Positions 56,934-64,000 of a DNA stretch of 64,000 bases are shown here, piece after piece. Made by a program: the position numbers and the translations under genes. The stretch is from positions 1,143,947 to 1,207,946 of the forward strand of contig JACDOE010000001.1 of assembly GCA_017656255.1 (NCBI GenBank), read 5' to 3'. This DNA is from Bacillaceae bacterium. Its GTDB lineage: Bacteria; Bacillota; Bacilli; JACDOE01. The stretch's first letter is position 1. Each line of letters opens with the position of its first letter. The notes under the pieces were generated by a model. It saw only the letters and a list, made by a program, of their open reading frames with translations. It searched no databases and was not told the DNA's origin.

Positions 56934-57980
56934 TTATTCACCAATTAATTCTTTTGCTTCATCTCTGATCTCATCTGTAATCTCAAGACCGAACTGTTCT
57001 GCTGATTGGACATTGACTACAAGATCAATTTCTTTTGAGACTTCAACCGGTATGTCTCCCGGGTTTTCTCCATTCAGGATTCGAACCATCATTTCACCGG
57101 TTTGATAACCCAGTTTATAATAATCCATGCCGTAGGAGGCTACCGCACCACGTTCCACGGTGTCAACATCAGAAGCAAAAACAGGGATTCCGGCATCATT
57201 GGCCGCCTGCAAAACACCTTCGAATGCAGAAACAACCGTATTATCGGTGGGGATAAAAATCGCCTCTACTTTCCCTGCCAGCGACTGGGCTCCCTGCTGG
57301 ACTTCTGAGCCATTGGTAATCCCCGCTCTTTCAACCTGAATGCCCATCTCGGAAGCGGCTGCTTCCAGAGCCTCTACCTGCACGTTGGAATTGGTCTCCC
57401 CGGAATTATAAATGACACCGATTGTTTGTACTTCCGGAATAAACTTCTGAATCAGTTCGATTTGTCTGCTCATCGGTACCGCATCGGATGTACCGGTCAC
57501 GTTGGCCCCGGGATTTTCTACAGAATCAACGAGCCCCGCTTCTACCGGATCTGTTACCGCAGAAAACACGACCGGGATCTGTTTATCCATCGCAGCCTGC
57601 ACCGCTGCCTGTGCGGATGGTGTCGCAATCGCACCGATGACATCCACTCCATCGCCAACGAATTTCTGAGCAATCGTCAGAGCGGTATCTCTGCTGTTCT
57701 GTGCATTTTGATAATCCACAACCAGATTATTGCCTTCCTCAAATCCGTTGTCAGCCAGGGCATCCAGAATTCCCTGACGTGCGGCATCCAGTGCCGGGTG
57801 TTCCACAATCTGAGTCAGCCCGATGTGTACCGTATCAGCCTGATCATCGCCTGCCTGATTTTCTGATCCTTCGTTATTACCGGTGTTGTTTCCTTCCTGA
57901 CCGCAACCTGCCAGGATCAGAATACCTGCCAGTAACATAAGAAATACAAAACGTCCTGATTTTTTAAAAGCTTTCCTCAT
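56934..57980 (-). CDS. ABC transporter substrate-binding lipoprotein (PF04392/TrpX-like)
   Basis: 348 residues. Lipoprotein signal with LAGC (residue about 26), then a two-lobed binding domain: HIGLTQIVEHPALDAARQGI, IGAIATPSAQAAVQAAMDKQ, AIFIPTDNTVVSAFEGVLQA and GAVASYGMDYYKLGYQTGEM. The family binds amino acids or similar small ligands. Permease and ATPase genes normally follow it, but here the next gene downstream is the L,D-transpeptidase, so it is an orphan at this locus. Confidence 0.9.
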   Translation of the reverse strand: MRKAFKKSGRFVFLMLLAGILILAGCGQEGNNTGNNEGSENQAGDDQADTVHIGLTQIVEHPALDAARQGILDALADNGFEEGNNLVVDYQNAQNSRDTALTIAQKFVGDGVDVIGAIATPSAQAAVQAAMDKQIPVVFSAVTDPVEAGLVDSVENPGANVTGTSDAVPMSRQIELIQKFIPEVQTIGVIYNSGETNSNVQVEALEAAASEMGIQVERAGITNGSEVQQGAQSLAGKVEAIFIPTDNTVVSAFEGVLQAANDAGIPVFASDVDTVERGAVASYGMDYYKLGYQTGEMMVRILNGENPGDIPVEVSKEIDLVVNVQSAEQFGLEITDEIRDEAKELIGE

Positions 57981-58142
57981 CTCAAAACCTCTCCTCTCAA
58001 GCTTACAAGCTCTCCTGTTTGATAGCAGTTATTATATCACTGGCGCCCATGACTGGCAAATACCTTTTTCGTCAAAAATTTGAAATGTTAATCGCTGTCC
58101 TGATAGGGCACAATAAGTTAAAGGTAGTGAGTTCCATCCCTC

Positions 58143-58170
58143 TTCCCACTTCTCACTTCCCACTTCTCAC
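58143..58170 (+). repeat. 14-bp tandem duplication
   Basis: TTCCCACTTCTCAC occurs twice in direct succession upstream of the small ORF at 58195. TCTCACTTCCCAC (58151-58163) recurs inverted as GTGGGAAGTGAGA at 58436-58448, downstream of the same ORF, so the ORF is bracketed by inverted 13-bp copies. Confidence 0.85.
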
Positions 58171-58194
58171 ATCTAAAATGGAGGGTGTTGAGAT

Positions 58195-58428
58195 ATGTTT
58201 GAAATCAGACTTCAACCGGATCAGGCTGATGGACTTCCTTACTTCAACCGGAGTCAAAACAAAATTGAATTTTCCAGGGAACAGCACTTACTCGTGGCGA
58301 ACATGCCTGAAGAACAATTTGAAAAGTTCTTGCGTGACAACAATTTAATTGTCTACCACAATATGTTGAAGGGGTATGAGGATGGGGAAATATACGGTGA
58401 ATTCTCGGTTCGGGATTTACCCGGATAA
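58195..58428 (+). CDS. hypothetical 77-residue protein
   Basis: Starts MFEIRLQPDQADGLPYFNRS and ends EIYGEFSVRDLPG. It is soluble, acidic, with no motif recognised. GGAGGG lies nine bases before the ATG. It is bracketed by inverted 13-bp repeats and followed by a hairpin AGGTGGGA/TCCCACCT (58434-58470) that may end it and the convergent oxidase operon. Confidence 0.55.
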   Translation: MFEIRLQPDQADGLPYFNRSQNKIEFSREQHLLVANMPEEQFEKFLRDNNLIVYHNMLKGYEDGEIYGEFSVRDLPG

Positions 58429-58433
58429 ATAAA

Positions 58434-58470
58434 AGGTGGGAAGTGAGATATTGCTACCCACCTCCCACCT
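58434..58470. terminator. hairpin between the 77-residue ORF and the ba3 oxidase gene
   Basis: AGGTGGGA, 21 bases, TCCCACCT. No good T-tract, so termination efficiency is uncertain. Confidence 0.4.
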
Positions 58471-58474
58471 CCTA

Positions 58475-60169
58475 TCACCAGGTTCTAATCGGGAGTGATC
58501 CCGGCGGCGCATGTTCAAACAGACTGATAAACGGAATGGTGTACGCGATGATCGACAGGGTCAAGGATAATCCAATCCAGACCGACCAGCGTTCCAGAAT
58601 ACGCGGGGGTTCCTTCGCTGTTTCCGCCATGTCTCCAATCGGATATTGCACCGGTTCATTCGTCTTGGGAGCCACAAACATCAAATGTAGAAAGATGTAA
58701 AGTTCTATCAGGGATCCGACGAAAAGAAACACTGCACCGATGGCAATAATGTCATAATAGGGCAACCAGGCCATGGCCACTTCATGATTGCCATAAGTCG
58801 CATAGGCACTTCTGCGCGGTGCTCCCATCAACCCCACAATATGCATCGTTCCGGATAAAAAGATCATGCCGACTCCCCACAGAATCGCCTGCACAATCCC
58901 CAACCGGTTCATATTTCGCGTTAACTTTCTCCCGGTTAATGAAGGAATCAGCCAGATGGCGATGCCAAAAAAGGTCAACACCACTGTAGAAGCCAGGGTC
59001 ATATGGAAATGTCCGGTCACAAACCACGTATTGTGAACAGTCTGATTCAATTGATAACTGGCCAGGATTATCCCACCCGCTCCAGCGGGTACAAAGATCA
59101 ACATGGCCATTACCGGTGAAAAAAAGCGGGCATCCTTCCACGGCAACTTCTTGATCCAGCCGAACAAACCTTTAGCTCCTTTCGCTCTTCCCGCCAGTTC
59201 AAATGTTGCCAGAATGGAGAAAGCCGTCAACAGCGAAGGGACTACCACCATCATAGTCAGGATGACCTGCAAAAATTTCCAGAACGAAGTAATTCCCGGT
59301 TCATTTAATTGATGATGAAACCCGACGGGAATGGAAAACAGAATAAACAGCAAAAAGGTTAAGCGCGGCAGGGAATTACTGAAGATTTTCCCGCCCACAA
59401 TTTTGGGAATGTTCACGTACCAGTACACATAGGCCGGCAACAGCCAGAAATAGACCAGAGCATGTCCGAAGTACCAGAACAACGTGCGACTCAGGCTGAC
59501 ATTAATCCGATCAACCCAGCCAAATGACCACGGGATTAGTTGAAATACAACTTCTACAGCGACTCCCAGAGTAGCATGAAGCCACAGAATCATGGTCGCC
59601 ACAGCCATAAAGGCAAATAACGGTGAGCTTTCACCTTTATGCTCCCGGCGCCAGCGCAGGTAACTGGAAAAGACCGCAAAAGCACTGAACCAGCTTCCCA
59701 CTACCAGCAAAGCTGCTCCCACATAAAACCACGGAGAAGCCTCCATCGGTGCGTAGAACGTGTATAGTACCGTGGCTTCATTGACAAGAATTAAGGCCGT
59801 CGCGATAATCACCCCGACGGACATCATGTAAAAACCGATCCAGCCCAAAACGCGGGCACGGGGATTCAATTCTCCCCCGAGTGTTCTGGCCAGGCCGGAA
59901 TAAAAATATCCCACAATAAAAAATGTGGTGAAAACCAGGGCCAGCAGGACACCATGTGCTGTGAGCAACTGATAGTACCCGATCTGCGGTGGAAGTGTAA
60001 TCCAACCGGCCCGCTGCAGAGTTTGCAACAGACCGGCAATGGTCCCGATCAACAGCGCACCGAATGCAAAACTGAGGTGGGCCAGGATCAGCCTTTTGTC
60101 CTCCGGTTGAAACCGAAACGAAGAAGAGTCGATGTTCGCTTTTCTATCATAGACTGCTGTTTCCGCCAA
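58475..60169 (-). CDS. cbaA: ba3-type (B-family) cytochrome c oxidase subunit I
   Basis: Heme-copper oxidase core of 564 residues with about 13 spans. Low-spin heme His lies in LLTAHGVLLALVFTTFFIVG. CuB ligands lie in LFWYFGHALVYFWLLPAYVY and VGFHHQLNEP. Heme ligands lie in WFVTGHFHMTLA. The GHxxxYFWLxPAY form with Tyr four residues after His and the overall sequence mark the B family (Thermus ba3-like). It is encoded after subunits IIa and II. It reduces oxygen and pumps protons at low oxygen. Confidence 0.94.
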   Translation of the reverse strand: MAETAVYDRKANIDSSSFRFQPEDKRLILAHLSFAFGALLIGTIAGLLQTLQRAGWITLPPQIGYYQLLTAHGVLLALVFTTFFIVGYFYSGLARTLGGELNPRARVLGWIGFYMMSVGVIIATALILVNEATVLYTFYAPMEASPWFYVGAALLVVGSWFSAFAVFSSYLRWRREHKGESSPLFAFMAVATMILWLHATLGVAVEVVFQLIPWSFGWVDRINVSLSRTLFWYFGHALVYFWLLPAYVYWYVNIPKIVGGKIFSNSLPRLTFLLFILFSIPVGFHHQLNEPGITSFWKFLQVILTMMVVVPSLLTAFSILATFELAGRAKGAKGLFGWIKKLPWKDARFFSPVMAMLIFVPAGAGGIILASYQLNQTVHNTWFVTGHFHMTLASTVVLTFFGIAIWLIPSLTGRKLTRNMNRLGIVQAILWGVGMIFLSGTMHIVGLMGAPRRSAYATYGNHEVAMAWLPYYDIIAIGAVFLFVGSLIELYIFLHLMFVAPKTNEPVQYPIGDMAETAKEPPRILERWSVWIGLSLTLSIIAYTIPFISLFEHAPPGSLPIRTW

Positions 60170-60189
60170 TATTACCTCACGTCCTTTCT

Positions 60190-60672
60190 CTATGTTGTGG
60201 AGGGTTCGACAATAATTCTTCCTTGCATCAAGTGATGACCGACTCCACAGTATTCATGACAGAGATAGAGATACTCTCCCGGTTTGTTGAATGTCTGTGT
60301 GAATTCTGTAATATGACCGGGAATCAGCATCAGGTTGATGTTCGTGCCAGGTACATAGACACCATGGATGACATCCCGACTGGTTGCTTCAAAATGAACG
60401 GTAGAACCCTGGGGAATCGTGATGGTCCCAGGGTTATAACCGAAAACATAGGAAAGCATCACCACCCGGTACTCTTTTGGTCCGATCTGATAGACACCGG
60501 GCTGGTCAAAAGGAGGTGCCGTCTCCACTTTTTCCGGTGCTACCGTCGTCCGCAGGCTGTCCGGTGGATTCAGCCCCATGAACGCAGCCATAATACCGAG
60601 AATGGCAAGAAATAGAATCAGGGAAGCGAAACCGAATATCATCCATATTTTTTCATAGCGGGGCATATCCAC
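60190..60672 (-). CDS. cbaB: ba3-type cytochrome c oxidase subunit II
   Basis: 160 residues: one N-terminal span (IWMIFGFASLILFLAILGIM) and a cupredoxin domain with the CuA site YLCHEYCGVGHHLMQG (CxxxC, His, Met) and DVIHGVYVPGTNINLM (first His). The GTG start at 60672 has GGAGG eight bases upstream. A single span instead of two agrees with the B family, where subunit IIa supplies the other helix. Confidence 0.94.
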   Translation of the reverse strand: MDMPRYEKIWMIFGFASLILFLAILGIMAAFMGLNPPDSLRTTVAPEKVETAPPFDQPGVYQIGPKEYRVVMLSYVFGYNPGTITIPQGSTVHFEATSRDVIHGVYVPGTNINLMLIPGHITEFTQTFNKPGEYLYLCHEYCGVGHHLMQGRIIVEPSTT

Positions 60673-60685
60673 TGTTTACTCCTCC

Positions 60686-60835
60686 TTATGTCTGTAATCT
60701 GGATAAGTAAATATATAAAACAGCCAGCCAGGTAAGTAATATAAATCCGCCGATAAAAAAGACCAGAAAGAAAGTGCCTCTCAAATTTTCTTCTTCATGT
60801 TCATCTTTTTTATTAAAAGTTGACAGATCCGCCAT
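60686..60835 (-). CDS. cbaD: ba3-type oxidase subunit IIa (single-helix small subunit)
   Basis: A 49-residue gene found by reading upstream of subunit II: MADLSTFNKKDEHEEENLRG, then the hydrophobic helix TFFLVFFIGGFILLTWLAVL, ending YIYLSRLQT. It is the size and topology of subunit IIa of Thermus ba3 oxidase, which replaces the missing first helix of subunit II. GGAGAG lies six bases before the ATG at 60835. Its stop lies next to the GGAGG of subunit II. The gene name is by analogy. Confidence 0.85.
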   Translation of the reverse strand: MADLSTFNKKDEHEEENLRGTFFLVFFIGGFILLTWLAVLYIYLSRLQT

Positions 60836-60977
60836 ATACATCTCTCCTTTCAAATTGAAAATGGGTTTATACGTTTACTCAGTATTTCCAACTTTACCCT
60901 TGTTAAAACAAAAAAAGCACGGGTTACTAACCCATGCTTCTGTGTACAGAGTATTATATTTTGCAGATGTGAAAGCC

Positions 60978-63401
60978 TTATCCTGCGACGATATTCACCA
61001 GTTTACCCGGTACGACGATAACTTTGCGGACGGTTTTGCCTTCTAGTAATTCTTTCGTTCTGGGATCTTCCATCACCTGTTTTTCCATCTGTGCCTTGTC
61101 CGCATCCGCCGCCACCATCATTTTGTGTTTCACCTTTCCGTTCAACTGCACGACAATCTCAACTTCGTCCACTTTCAGAAGAGACTCATCGTAAGTCGGC
61201 CACGGCTCATAGGCCAGGGTCTGATCATGGCCCAGACGCTGCCACAACTCTTCCGAAATGTGCGGTGCAATGGGAGAAAGCAGAAGAACAAAGTCTTCCA
61301 TCGCTTTCTTCGGAAGTTTGTCTGTTTTATAGGCTTCGTTAATAAACACCATCAACTGGCTGATCGCCGTGTTAAACTGCAGGTTCTCAAGGTCTTCCGT
61401 CACTTTTTTAATGGTTTCATGCCAGACGCGCTGAAAATCGCGGCTGCCCGCTTCATCGACAATAGCCGGATTCAATGCACCGTCATCTTTGACATAAAGG
61501 CGCCACACACGGTTCAGGAAACGATGTGCACCGTCTACTCCGGTGGTGTTCCACGGTTTGGAAGCTTCCAGCGGTCCCATGAACATTTCATAAACGCGCA
61601 GCGTATCCGCACCGTATTCTTCGACAATGTCATCCGGGTTAACGACGTTACCGCGGGACTTACTCATTTTTTCGCCGTTCTCCCCGAGGATCATCCCCTG
61701 GTTGACCAGTTTCTGGAACGGCTCTTTCGTGGTCACCACGCCCAGATCATACAGCACTTTGTGCCAGAAACGGGCGTACAACAGGTGCAGAACCGCATGT
61801 TCCGCTCCTCCAATGTAAAGATCGACCGGCAGCCATTTTTCCTGCTTTTCTTTGGAGCAGAGTTCCTGATCATTGTGCGGATCGATGAAACGCAGATAAT
61901 ACCAGCAACTTCCCGCCCACTGGGGCATGGTGTTGGTTTCTCTTCTCGCTGGTTTTCCGGTTTCCGGATCGGTGGTGTTGACCCAGTTCTCGACATTGGC
62001 CAGAGGTGATTCTCCGGTACCGGATGGTTTGATCTGATCTACTTCCGGAAGTTCTAAAGGCAGCTCGTCTTCCGGAATCGGCTTGATGGTTCCGTCTTCC
62101 AGATGAATGACGGGAATTGGCTCACCCCAGTAACGCTGGCGGCTGAACAGCCAGTCACGCAGACGATAGGAGATTTTGCGTTCCCCTTTTCCTTCCTTCT
62201 CCAGCCACTGGATCATCTTTTCGATGGCATCTTTATTGTTCAAACCGTTAAGAAATTCGGAGTTGACATGCGGACCATCGCTGGTGTAGGGTTCTTTTTC
62301 CAGATTGCCGCCCTGAACCACCTCTTTAACAGGCAGGTCAAATTTACGGGCAAACTCCCAGTCTCTCTCGTCATGTCCCGGTACGGCCATGATCGCACCC
62401 GTTCCATAAGTGATCAGGACATAGTCAGCAATCCAGATCGGAATCCGTTCACCATTGGCCGGATTGACGGCATAGGCTCCGGTGAACACACCGGTTTTCT
62501 CCTTGTTCAGGTCGGTTCTTTCCAGATCATTCTTGTGGGCCGCCTGTTCACGGTAAGCTTCCACTTGTTCTTTCTGTTCCGGCGTGGTGATTTTGTCGAC
62601 CAGTTTGTGCTCCGGTGCCAGAACGCAATACGTCGCGCCAAACAGGGTATCAGGACGTGTCGTAAACACTTCGAATTCTTCATCCGTACCGTCCACTTTA
62701 AAACGCACCTGGGCCCCTTCGGATCGGCCGATCCAGTTGCGCTGCATTTCTTTAATGCTCTCCGGCCAGTCCAGTTCCTCCAGGTCTTCCAGAAGACGGT
62801 CGGCATATTCGGTAATTTTGAGCATCCACTGTTTCATCGGCTTACGGATGACGGGATGGCCGCCCCGTTCACTTTTTCCGTCAATGACTTCCTCGTTGGC
62901 CAGGACCGTACCCAGGGCCGGGCACCAGTTAACCGGAACTTCCGCTACATAGGCGAGTCCTTTTCTATACAACTGGAGAAAAATCCACTGTGTCCACTTG
63001 TAGTAAGAGGGATCAGTCGTACTAAATTCACGTTCCCAGTCATAGGAGAATCCGAGCGATTTGATCTGGCGGCGGAAGTTGTCGATATTCTTTTTGGTGA
63101 TCTCCCGTGGATGTTCGCCGGTATCGAGGGCATGCTGCTCCGCCGGAAGCCCGAAGGCATCCCATCCCATCGGATGCAGGACATTGTAACCCTGCATGCG
63201 CTTGAACCGGGATACGATATCTGTTGCCGTATAGCCCTCGGGGTGCCCCACATGAAGCCCGGCTCCTGATGGATAGGGAAACATATCCAGGGCATAGAAT
63301 TTGGGTTTGTCTTCGTCATCCTGCACTTTAAAAGTTTTGTTTTCTTCCCAGTAGTTCTGCCATTTTGGTTCGATTTTTCTAAAAGGATAGCTCTGACTCA
63401 T
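60978..63401 (-). CDS. leuS: leucyl-tRNA synthetase
   Basis: Class I synthetase of 807 residues. HIGH motif as [22 protein letters not shown]1 editing domain with [15 protein letters not shown] and the [15 protein letters not shown] pocket, KMSKS in [15 protein letters not shown], and an anticodon-binding domain. GGGAGG precedes the ATG. It is preceded by a T-box leader with a leucine specifier, the standard Firmicutes control. Confidence 0.98.
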   Translation of the reverse strand: MSQSYPFRKIEPKWQNYWEENKTFKVQDDEDKPKFYALDMFPYPSGAGLHVGHPEGYTATDIVSRFKRMQGYNVLHPMGWDAFGLPAEQHALDTGEHPREITKKNIDNFRRQIKSLGFSYDWEREFSTTDPSYYKWTQWIFLQLYRKGLAYVAEVPVNWCPALGTVLANEEVIDGKSERGGHPVIRKPMKQWMLKITEYADRLLEDLEELDWPESIKEMQRNWIGRSEGAQVRFKVDGTDEEFEVFTTRPDTLFGATYCVLAPEHKLVDKITTPEQKEQVEAYREQAAHKNDLERTDLNKEKTGVFTGAYAVNPANGERIPIWIADYVLITYGTGAIMAVPGHDERDWEFARKFDLPVKEVVQGGNLEKEPYTSDGPHVNSEFLNGLNNKDAIEKMIQWLEKEGKGERKISYRLRDWLFSRQRYWGEPIPVIHLEDGTIKPIPEDELPLELPEVDQIKPSGTGESPLANVENWVNTTDPETGKPARRETNTMPQWAGSCWYYLRFIDPHNDQELCSKEKQEKWLPVDLYIGGAEHAVLHLLYARFWHKVLYDLGVVTTKEPFQKLVNQGMILGENGEKMSKSRGNVVNPDDIVEEYGADTLRVYEMFMGPLEASKPWNTTGVDGAHRFLNRVWRLYVKDDGALNPAIVDEAGSRDFQRVWHETIKKVTEDLENLQFNTAISQLMVFINEAYKTDKLPKKAMEDFVLLLSPIAPHISEELWQRLGHDQTLAYEPWPTYDESLLKVDEVEIVVQLNGKVKHKMMVAADADKAQMEKQVMEDPRTKELLEGKTVRKVIVVPGKLVNIVAG

Positions 63402-63478
63402 GATCGATTCCTCCCGATTTCCTGTTCTTAAACTGCCGCTTTGACTCCACTCATACTCGTTCCGTTACATGACACATT

Positions 63479-63772
63479 AAAAAAACCTCCCATCCTCAGC
63501 CTGAACGCTAGGGACGAGAGGTTGATCAACAATCCCGTGGTACCACCCTACTTAGCGCATGAAACCCGGTTCATGCACTCACTTCATTCGGATAACGGAT
63601 TCATTCCGGCAGACGGTACTCCCCTGTCGGTAAAAAGGTTTCCAGTCTGCGACTCAGAGGCGAGTTCACCGCTCGGAAGGTTGACTTGCACCGACCGTCA
63701 ACTCTCTGGATACGTTCCTTGCGATTACTACTCCTCATCCACGTCTTTTGCGGTTCGTTATTTGACAATTTA
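63479..63772 (-). promoter_or_regulatory. T-box leader (leucine specifier) of leuS
   Basis: On the minus strand the leader contains the stem-I parts GGAGTAGTAATCGC and AGAGAGTTGAC with GGTGCAAGTCAAC. The specifier loop GAACTCG has CTC (Leu) at 63662-63664. The T-box AGGGTGGTACCACG lies at 63536-63549, with a terminator ACCTCTCGTCCC pairing with GGATGGGAGGTTTTTTT (63479-63523). Uncharged tRNA-Leu should stabilise the antiterminator and allow leuS transcription. Confidence 0.95.
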
Positions 63773-63778
63773 TTTCAA

Positions 63779-63808
63779 ATTATATGCAAAACCCGCCCTT
63801 TGTGTCAA
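63779..63808 (-). promoter_or_regulatory. sigma-A promoter of leuS
   Basis: TTGACA (63803-63808), 18 bases, TATAAT (63779-63784) on the minus strand. The -35 ends only four bases before the first unit of the tandem repeat. Confidence 0.92.
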
Positions 63809-63811
63809 CAC

Positions 63812-64000
63812 CTACGTTCCGAGTACCTCGTCGAACTGGCTTCCTGCTCGAGGAACACTGTAGTCCTCGGAGAGGGCAACCTCTACGTTCCGAGTACCTC
63901 GTCGAACTGGCTTCCCTGCTCGAGGAACACTGTAGTCCCCGCAGGGGGCAACCTCTACGTTCCGAGTACCTCGTCGAACTGGCTTCCCTGCTCGAGGAAC
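63812..64000. repeat. 72-bp tandem repeat, continuing beyond the window
   Basis: Three copies in direct succession: 63812-63882 (71 bp), 63883-63954 (72 bp) and 63955-64000 (46 bp, cut by the edge). Each begins CTACGTTCCGAGTACCTCGT. Within a unit CTAC...GTAG, GTTCC...GGAAC and GAG...CTC can pair into one long imperfect hairpin of about 53 bases, followed by a small hairpin. The small hairpin reads CCTC GGA GAGG in copy 1 and CCCC GCA GGGG in copy 2, so a T-A pair is replaced by C-G. Copy 1 lacks one C in the CTTCCC stretch. Confidence 0.93.

Noticed and set aside
62103..63269. 388-codon plus-strand frame
   Set aside because: It is antisense to leuS, which has both class I motifs and the editing domain.
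63441..63863. 140-codon plus-strand frame near the right edge
   Set aside because: It runs antisense through the T-box leader and promoter and then into the tandem repeat.
63812..64000. CRISPR array
   Set aside because: The units follow each other without unique spacers and are 72 bp long; this is a tandem repeat.

Overview
The window looks like chromosomal DNA of a Gram-positive, endospore-forming member of the Bacillales with roughly balanced base composition. It encodes SpoIIP, the spore protease GPR and a YqxA-like protein. It also has the comE competence genes, HrcA/CIRCE heat-shock control, Fur boxes, a SAM-I riboswitch and a leucine T-box. Two terminal oxidases (a bd-type and a ba3-type) point to an aerobic, perhaps thermophilic or alkaliphilic life style, but the genus cannot be fixed from sequence alone. 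No rRNA, tRNA, CRISPR array, transposase or phage gene was seen.

Layout. (1) 1-9.7 kb, minus strand: the dnaK heat-shock operon, hrcA - archaeal-like chaperonin - grpE - dnaK - dnaJ - prmA - rsmE - mtaB. A perfect CIRCE operator and a sigma-A promoter lie in front of hrcA. The chaperonin of the group II/thermosome type inside a bacterial hsp70 operon is the most striking gene of the window. (2) 9.7-12.1 kb: hemW and patA. (3) 12.2-26.1 kb: accessory genes that separate hemW from lepA, which are neighbours in many Bacillales. They are a small heat-shock protein, a FadR-box-controlled acyl-CoA ligase, cytochrome bd genes cydA and cydB (cydB carries a +1 frameshift), a membrane GT-C-like protein, and a Fur-controlled iron-uptake locus. 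The iron locus (FTR1 permease, an anchored exported protein, a lipoprotein) is interleaved with a three-gene membrane glycolipid-type module. A DUF2935 gene follows. (4) 26.2-38.2 kb: lepA, UDP-glucose dehydrogenase, a short AT-rich patch of orphan genes, and a complete Opp/Dpp peptide ABC transporter ending in an M24 peptidase. (5) 38.4-43.5 kb: yqxA-spoIIP-gpr, divergent rpsT, then mobA-holA. (6) 43.5-46.5 kb: a thioesterase, a candidate small RNA, an M23 peptidase, and an ECF sigma/anti-sigma pair with an ECF-like promoter. (7) 46.5-56.2 kb: competence genes comEC, comEB, comEA and comER, interrupted by a tandem MazG-like protein, asnB, and metY under a SAM riboswitch. (8) 56.2-60.9 kb: L,D-transpeptidase, an orphan ABC substrate-binding lipoprotein, a repeat-flanked small ORF, and the ba3 oxidase genes including a 49-residue subunit IIa. 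(9) 61-64 kb: leuS with its T-box leader, followed at the window edge by a 72-bp tandem repeat that continues outside.

How the parts fit: the left part is protein quality control, which also modifies ribosomes and tRNA (PrmA, RsmE, MtaB). The middle adds respiration, fatty-acid activation, iron import and envelope building. The right part joins DNA uptake, sulfur/methionine and asparagine supply, and cell-wall work. Regulation is unusually legible: CIRCE, FadR box, two Fur-box promoters, an ECF promoter, an S-box, a T-box and several consensus sigma-A promoters can be read directly.
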